Assembly: GCA_934597725.1 (NCBI GenBank)
Contig: CAKTSK010000057.1
Span: 1-6,158 of the forward strand
Direction: 5' to 3'
Length of the DNA: 6,158 nt
From: an uncultured Eubacteriales bacterium
Lineage (GTDB): Bacteria > Bacillota > Clostridia > Oscillospirales > Oscillospiraceae
Below, piece after piece: positions 1-6,158 of this stretch. The notes beneath the pieces were generated by a model, which saw nothing but the letters and a program-made list of their open reading frames with translations, was not told the origin of the DNA and did no database searches. A program made the position numbers and the translations under genes. The stretch's first letter is position 1; each line of letters starts with the position of its first letter.

Positions 1-1
1 C

Positions 2-3373
<3,372 letters not shown>

Positions 3374-3405
3374 TCCCTGCCGCAAGGCATGAAGAATCAA
3401 ACAAC

Positions 3406-3438
3406 ACACGGCTGCGGGGGATCTCTCCGCAGCCGTGT
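3406..3438 (+). terminator. Hairpin after rpoC, probable terminator
   Basis: A perfect 12-bp inverted repeat (ACACGGCTGCGG at 3406-3417 pairing with 3427-3438) encloses a 9-base loop, starting 33 bases after the rpoC stop. The stem is GC-rich, but the bases that follow (TGCCCGTTC) form only a poor U-tract, so termination may be partial or may rely on Rho. Its place between rpoC and a fresh promoter for murB supports the terminator reading. Confidence 0.65.
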
Positions 3439-3493
3439 TGCCCGTTCTGCGGCAAAGAAATTTGGAAACCCACTACTATTTCCGGTGGGAGTA

Positions 3494-3502
3494 TGCTATA
3501 CT
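3494..3502 (+). promoter_or_regulatory. Extended -10 promoter for murB (sigma-A type)
   Basis: TGCTATACT matches the extended -10 form TGnTATAAT with one mismatch in the hexamer (TATACT, 3497-3502). The bases 16-18 upstream (around 3473-3480, TACTAT) are a poor -35, which extended -10 promoters tolerate. Transcription would start near 3509, giving a leader of about 28 bases before murB. The element sits in a locally AT-rich stretch just after the rpoC hairpin, where a new transcription unit is expected. Confidence 0.5.
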
Positions 3503-3536
3503 ACCCATCAGAATGACAGGGGAAAAGGAGAGGCTC

Positions 3537-4469
3537 ATGGATCCATTGAACGCGCTGTATCAGAAACTGAACGAGGAACTGCCCGACCTGGTGCTGCGGC
3601 GGAACGAACCCATGGCTCGGCACACCACCTTTCGGGTGGGGGGGCCGGCGGCCCTCATGGCGCTGCCCAGCCGGGAGGACCAGCTGGCGGCCATCCTGCG
3701 CCTGGCTCATCAGGAGGGGGTACAGCCCTTCTTTCTGGGGCGAGGCTCCAACCTGCTGGTGGCAGATGAAGGGGTGGAGATGTTTCTCCTGAAGCTGGCC
3801 GGGGGACTGACCCGGCTGGACCGCCGGGAGGAGAACGGCTTGTATGTGGGCAGCGGCGTCACCCTGGCCCAGGCGGCGTCCTTTGCTGCCGAGCAGGGGC
3901 TGTCCGGCCTGGAGTTTGCCCACGGCATCCCCGGGACCCTGGGCGGCGGGGTGTTTATGAACGCCGGCGCTTACAACGGGGAAATGGCCCAGGTGCTGCA
4001 ATGGGTGGACTGCCTGGATCAGGAGGGACGGTCCCACCGTCTGTCCGGGGCAGAGCTGGAGCTGGGGTACCGTCATAGTGTGTTCTCTCATCGGCCCTGG
4101 CTGATCACCGGCGCGGCTTTGACCCTGACCCCGGGGGAGCCGCAGCAGATCCGGGCGAAGATGACAGAGCTGGCCCAGCGCCGCCGGAGCAAGCAGCCCC
4201 TGGAATACGCCAGCGCCGGCAGCACTTTCAAGCGCCCGGCGGGCCACTTTGCCGGCGGGCTGATCGAACAATGCGGCCTGAAGGGGACCGCAGTCGGCGG
4301 GGCCCAGGTGTCGGAGAAGCACGCAGGCTTTGTCATCAACACCGGCGGGGCTACCTGCCGGGATATCCTGGCCCTGATCCGCCTGGTGCGGGACACGGTG
4401 CGCCGGGAGACCGGGGTGGAGCTGGAGCCGGAGGTCCGGCTGCTGGGCTGCACCCTGGAGGAAGCATAA
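3537..4469 (+). CDS. murB: UDP-N-acetylenolpyruvoylglucosamine reductase (MurB)
   Basis: MurB is a cytoplasmic FAD enzyme that uses NADPH to reduce UDP-GlcNAc-enolpyruvate to UDP-MurNAc, the second committed step of peptidoglycan precursor synthesis. The product is 310 residues, normal for the family. The FAD-binding region shows HTTFRVGGPA (29-38), GRGSNLLV (68-75) and GIPGTLGGGVFMNAGAYNGEM (130-150). Catalytic residues are recognisable: Arg179 in YRHSVF (178-183), the proton donor Ser229 in AGSTFKRP, and Glu299 in LEPEVRLLG. The layout, without the extra loop of the E. coli enzyme, fits type II MurB of Gram-positives. I chose the Met at 3537 because AGGAG (3526-3530) lies six bases before it. 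A longer in-frame start at 3435 falls inside the rpoC hairpin and upstream of the promoter, so it is unlikely. An unknown gene follows after 19 bases, probably in the same operon. Confidence 0.97.
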   Translation: MDPLNALYQKLNEELPDLVLRRNEPMARHTTFRVGGPAALMALPSREDQLAAILRLAHQEGVQPFFLGRGSNLLVADEGVEMFLLKLAGGLTRLDRREENGLYVGSGVTLAQAASFAAEQGLSGLEFAHGIPGTLGGGVFMNAGAYNGEMAQVLQWVDCLDQEGRSHRLSGAELELGYRHSVFSHRPWLITGAALTLTPGEPQQIRAKMTELAQRRRSKQPLEYASAGSTFKRPAGHFAGGLIEQCGLKGTAVGGAQVSEKHAGFVINTGGATCRDILALIRLVRDTVRRETGVELEPEVRLLGCTLEEA

Positions 4470-4488
4470 TGCAAAGGAGAGTCTGACC

Positions 4489-5079
4489 ATGAGGGAGCAT
4501 TTTTTTGTACTGATGTATGCCACCAGCGGGGAAGAGCGCAACGTCACCCGGTTTGCCAGCTACCACGATGTGAACGAAGTGGTGGCCATGGTGGATGACT
4601 GGCTGTCCAAAGCCTGCTGCATGGATTGCTACCGTCCCGGCCCGGAGGAAGAGGCTCTGCGGGCGGCCAACGGCGGCCAGCTGCCGGAGACGGCCTTCTG
4701 CTGTCCGGTGGTGGAGACCCCGGCAGATCTGGTGAAGTACAACGGCTTTTATGACTATGAGAGCCTGGGGATGTTCAACCTCTTTCTCACGCCGGTGTAT
4801 GACCTTGCCACGGCCAAGCAGTTCCGGGGCAGCATGAACAAGGAGTTTGAGATCGACAAGGAGTTCAGCCAACGGGCCGACCGGCTCCTGTCCCAGCTGG
4901 ATACGATGGTCAACTCCTTTGCCGACCCCGAGCTGGACTATCAGGAGGCGGAGGAGGCCATCCGCACGTTCCTGGTGCAGGGGGGCTTCCCGCTCTTTGA
5001 TGAAGAGGGGGAGGGGACCTCGGATATTTTTGTGATCCCTGCTGGGGGCTTTGCGCCCAATGACGATCCCACGGTATAA
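4489..5079 (+). CDS. Hypothetical protein, 196 residues, Cys-rich segment
   Basis: I do not recognise this family. A ribosome site, GGAGA (4476-4480), lies eight bases before the ATG, and the gene starts 19 bases after the murB stop, so the two are probably co-transcribed. No signal peptide or membrane segment is visible, so it is likely cytoplasmic. The N-terminal third contains CCMDC (Cys43, Cys44, Cys47) and a further Cys pair at 71-72, a pattern that could bind metal or form disulfides, though this is only suggestive. The middle is aromatic-rich (YNGFYDYESLGMFNLF, about 84-99). It is followed by a charged stretch of likely helices with many Glu and Asp, and a Gly/Pro-rich, acidic C-terminus ending DDPTV. 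Codon use matches the neighbours and the reading frame is clean, so the gene looks real. The link to cell-wall synthesis is positional only. Confidence 0.85.
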   Translation: MREHFFVLMYATSGEERNVTRFASYHDVNEVVAMVDDWLSKACCMDCYRPGPEEEALRAANGGQLPETAFCCPVVETPADLVKYNGFYDYESLGMFNLFLTPVYDLATAKQFRGSMNKEFEIDKEFSQRADRLLSQLDTMVNSFADPELDYQEAEEAIRTFLVQGGFPLFDEEGEGTSDIFVIPAGGFAPNDDPTV

Positions 5080-5104
5080 GTTCCGGGGCAGCAAACCAAA
5101 AATA

Positions 5105-5158
5105 AGACCAAACAACAGCGCGTGCCGTTCCTGTTCGGTGCGCGCTGTTGTTTGGTCT
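5105..5158. terminator. Strong hairpin, terminator with better U-tract on the minus strand
   Basis: A perfect 18-bp inverted repeat (5105-5122 with 5141-5158), extendable by about five more pairs including two G-T pairs, starts 25 bases after the stop of the 196-residue gene. On the + strand the bases after the stem (GTTGCGG) are not a U-tract. On the minus strand the stem is followed by TATTTTTGGTTT, a good intrinsic terminator tail. It may stop transcription from both sides: the murB operon from the left, and leftward transcription, such as from the CRISPR array, from the right. Confidence 0.75.
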
Positions 5159-5216
5159 GTTGCGGTTCCGGGCCGGTCAAGCTTCCTGTGAGAGGCGTTT
5201 TTTGCCCTTGCTTCTG

Positions 5217-5244
5217 CACGTTTCTCCCTGGGGGACATAGGATG
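5217..5244 (+). promoter_or_regulatory. Possible mother-cell sporulation (sigma-K-like) promoter for dpaA
   Basis: CAC at 5217-5219 and CATAGGATG at 5236-5244, separated by 16 bases, resemble the sigma-K pattern (a short AC-centred -35, and -10 CATAnnnTA with the last base different here). In Bacillus subtilis the homologous operon (spoVF) is transcribed by sigma-K in the mother cell. The predicted start would fall close to the ribosome site at 5251-5257, leaving an unusually short leader, so this call is tentative. Confidence 0.3.
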
Positions 5245-5264
5245 AGACCGGAGGAGGATGGTTT

Positions 5265-5663
5265 ATGGAATGGATGGACCGAGAACGAAAATTTTGGTTG
5301 GTAGGAGGAGACCGGCGGCAGCAGGCATTGGCCAGGCTGCTGGAAGAGGACGGTCACACCGTCCATGTGACGGCCCTGGAAGGGGAGGGGCTGCGGCCGG
5401 AACCGCTGGGCCCCGGCACGGCGCTGGCCCATTGCGTGCTGCTGCCGCTGCCAGTGACCCAGGGAAAGGGTCTGCTGCACACTCCGTTGAGCAAGGAAAC
5501 ACTGCCGTTGGAGACACTGCTGGCGGTCCTGGAGCCGGGGCAGATCCTTTGCGGCGGTCTGGTTTCTCCCTCTGTGCGCCGGGCGGCGGAGAAACGGGGC
5601 CTACGGGTCTTTGATTACTATGCCCGGGAGGAGTGCATGGTGGCCAATGCGGTGCCCACTGCT
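5265..5663 (+). pseudogene. dpaA: Dipicolinate synthase subunit A, N-terminal 133 residues only
   Basis: DpaA (SpoVFA) with DpaB makes dipicolinic acid from the lysine-pathway intermediate in the mother cell, and the product is loaded into the spore core. The N-terminal domain is recognisable: FWLVGGDRRQQALARLLEE (10-28), LLPLPVTQGKGLLHTPLS (about 58-75), an ILCGGLVSP segment, and DYYAREECMVANAVPTA (about 117-133). In the family the last segment continues as AEGAIQ and then into a GxGxxG NADP-binding domain. Here similarity stops after codon 133 and neither follows, although full-length DpaA is about 290-300 residues. GAGGAGG (5251-5257) lies seven bases before the ATG. The frame stays open through the CRISPR repeats to a TAG at 5997-5999, but residues after about 133 are repeat and spacer translation. 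The piece is probably non-functional unless the rest lies beyond the array or the join is an assembly artefact. Confidence 0.85.
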
Positions 5664-5684
5664 GTAGAGGTGGGACGGTGCGGT
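5664..5684. other. Junction between dpaA fragment and CRISPR region
   Basis: These roughly 20 bases match neither the expected continuation of dpaA nor the CRISPR repeat well. They share the 8-base word TGTAGAGG (5663-5670) with the decayed repeat remnant (5705-5712). I see no transposon end, integrase site or tRNA fragment. The break point lies here or a few bases either side. Confidence 0.5.
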
Positions 5685-5717
5685 CGGAGAGATTCCTCTT
5701 CTCGTGTAGAGGGTGAC
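5685..5717 (-). repeat. Eroded CRISPR repeat remnant
   Basis: The right half (5701-5717) matches 14 of 17 positions of the corresponding part of the degenerate terminal repeat at 5734-5766, and 12 of 17 of the consensus. All differences from the terminal repeat are transitions. It shares with that repeat two changes absent from the intact copies (T for C at repeat position 18, G for A at position 28). The left half is barely recognisable and may contain a small deletion. Only 16 bases separate it from the next repeat, about half a normal spacer, so a deletion is likely. Confidence 0.5.
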
Positions 5718-5733
5718 ACCTGTGCTTTTGCAA

Positions 5734-5766
5734 ATTTTAATCTACGCTCCTCGTGTGGGGGGCGAC
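5734..5766 (-). repeat. Degenerate terminal CRISPR repeat (leader-distal end)
   Basis: This 33-base repeat differs from the otherwise identical copies at four positions: + strand C to T at 5738, 5743 and 5751, and A to G at 5761. Decay of the last repeat is typical of the end opposite the leader, so it marks the trailer end and supports transcription toward the left. Confidence 0.9.
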
Positions 5767-6158
5767 CCCCTATTACAATAACGACAACAATTTCTGTAAT
5801 GTATTTCAATCCACGCTCCCCGTGTGGGGAGCGACACACCGGCTGTGTCGATATCACCGCAGCGGTGGAATTTCAATCCACGCTCCCCGTGTGGGGAGCG
5901 ACGCTGACGCTGATCGACTGCGTAGGGACCACAGGATTTCAATCCACGCTCCCCGTGTGGGGAGCGACTATGGCGACAGCATCCCTATTGACTCCGTAGC
6001 TATTTCAATCCACGCTCCCCGTGTGGGGAGCGACTTCTCAGACCATGCCACCCGGAACGAACACACGATTTCAATCCACGCTCCCCGTGTGGGGAGCGAC
6101 CGGATGGGTTTCCCGGAATGCGTCGATCTCCTCAGAATTTCAATCCACGCTCCCCGTG
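5734..6158 (-). CRISPR. CRISPR array, type I-C-like repeats, at least 7 repeats and 6 spacers
   Basis: Repeats of 33 bases start at 5734 (degenerate), 5803, 5870, 5936, 6002, 6068 and 6137. The last is cut by the window end after 22 bases. Copies two to six are identical. On the + strand the unit begins ATTTCAATCCA and then has an 8-bp stem, CGCTCCCC and GGGGAGCG, around loop GTGT, ending in AC. Read on the minus strand it ends in GGATTGAAAT, the hallmark of subtype I-C repeats, whose 3' part becomes the 11-base crRNA 5' handle after Cas5 cleavage. Spacers are 5767-5802 (36), 5836-5869 (34), 5903-5935 (33), 5969-6001 (33), 6035-6067 (33) and 6101-6136 (36), and all differ from one another. 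The leader, newest spacers and any cas genes should lie beyond 6158. No protein-coding gene is supported within the array. Confidence 0.97.

Noticed and set aside
3435..3536. Longer N-terminus for murB starting at 3435
   Set aside because: That start lies within the rpoC hairpin and upstream of the extended -10 promoter and the ribosome site, and the added residues do not resemble MurB.
3501..4547. 348-codon minus-strand open frame opposite murB
   Set aside because: It is a shadow of a high-GC gene: low-complexity Gln/Gly/Pro/Leu composition, and the + strand frame has clear MurB catalytic motifs.
4351..5238. 295-codon minus-strand open frame across the hypothetical gene and the hairpin
   Set aside because: It crosses the hairpin, a gene boundary and the murB end, with no recognisable domains. 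The + strand gene has a ribosome site and better composition.
5258..5614. Alternative start ATG at 5258 in another frame
   Set aside because: It is only about one base from the ribosome site, and its product is low-complexity Gly/Ala/Arg. The frame from 5265 gives recognisable DpaA.
5618..5942. Minus-strand open frames over the array
   Set aside because: They encode the repeat-derived SPHGERGLK-type peptide, a known kind of spurious CRISPR translation, and have no ribosome site.
5664..5999. Open frame continuing dpaA through the CRISPR array to a TAG in the fourth spacer
   Set aside because: Residues here are translated repeats and spacers (for example FQSTLPVWGAT and FNPRSPCGER). Such peptides arise spuriously from CRISPR arrays of this repeat type and are not evidence of a protein.

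Overview
The window reads as chromosome of a high-GC, spore-forming Clostridia, most likely the Oscillospiraceae (Flavonifractor, Lawsonibacter or Intestinimonas type). This placement is an inference from the high-GC codon use, a Firmicutes-type RpoC, and a dipicolinate synthase gene, which marks an endospore-forming lineage. All recognisable genes lie on the + strand.

Layout: (1) 2-3373, rpoC, the RNA polymerase beta' subunit, lacking its N-terminus because the window starts inside it. (2) 3374-3536, a GC-rich hairpin (probable rpoC terminator) and a good extended -10 promoter. (3) 3537-4469, complete murB, the peptidoglycan-precursor reductase. (4) 4489-5079, an unrecognised 196-residue cytoplasmic-looking protein with a Cys-rich segment, 19 bases after murB and probably co-transcribed with it. 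(5) 5080-5264, a very strong hairpin whose U-tract lies on the minus-strand side, then a possible sporulation-type promoter. (6) 5265-5663, the first 133 codons of dpaA (spoVFA), where recognisable similarity stops just after the conserved NAVPTA segment. (7) 5664-6158, a short junction, a decayed repeat remnant, and a type I-C-like CRISPR array of at least seven repeats that runs off the window end inside a repeat.

The most notable feature is the join between dpaA and the array. The array's leader-distal end, marked by a four-mismatch terminal repeat and an even more eroded remnant before it, sits inside what should be the middle of dpaA. The NADP-binding half of the dehydrogenase is absent from the window. 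Either a CRISPR locus has replaced or split a sporulation gene, which would predict loss of spore dipicolinate unless there is a second copy, or this is an assembly join. Repeat orientation implies leftward transcription of the array (leader and probably cas genes beyond 6158), antisense to dpaA and toward the hairpin at 5105-5158.

The housekeeping genes are ordinary. I see no wholly new system, and no cas gene, transposase, tRNA or rRNA in the window.
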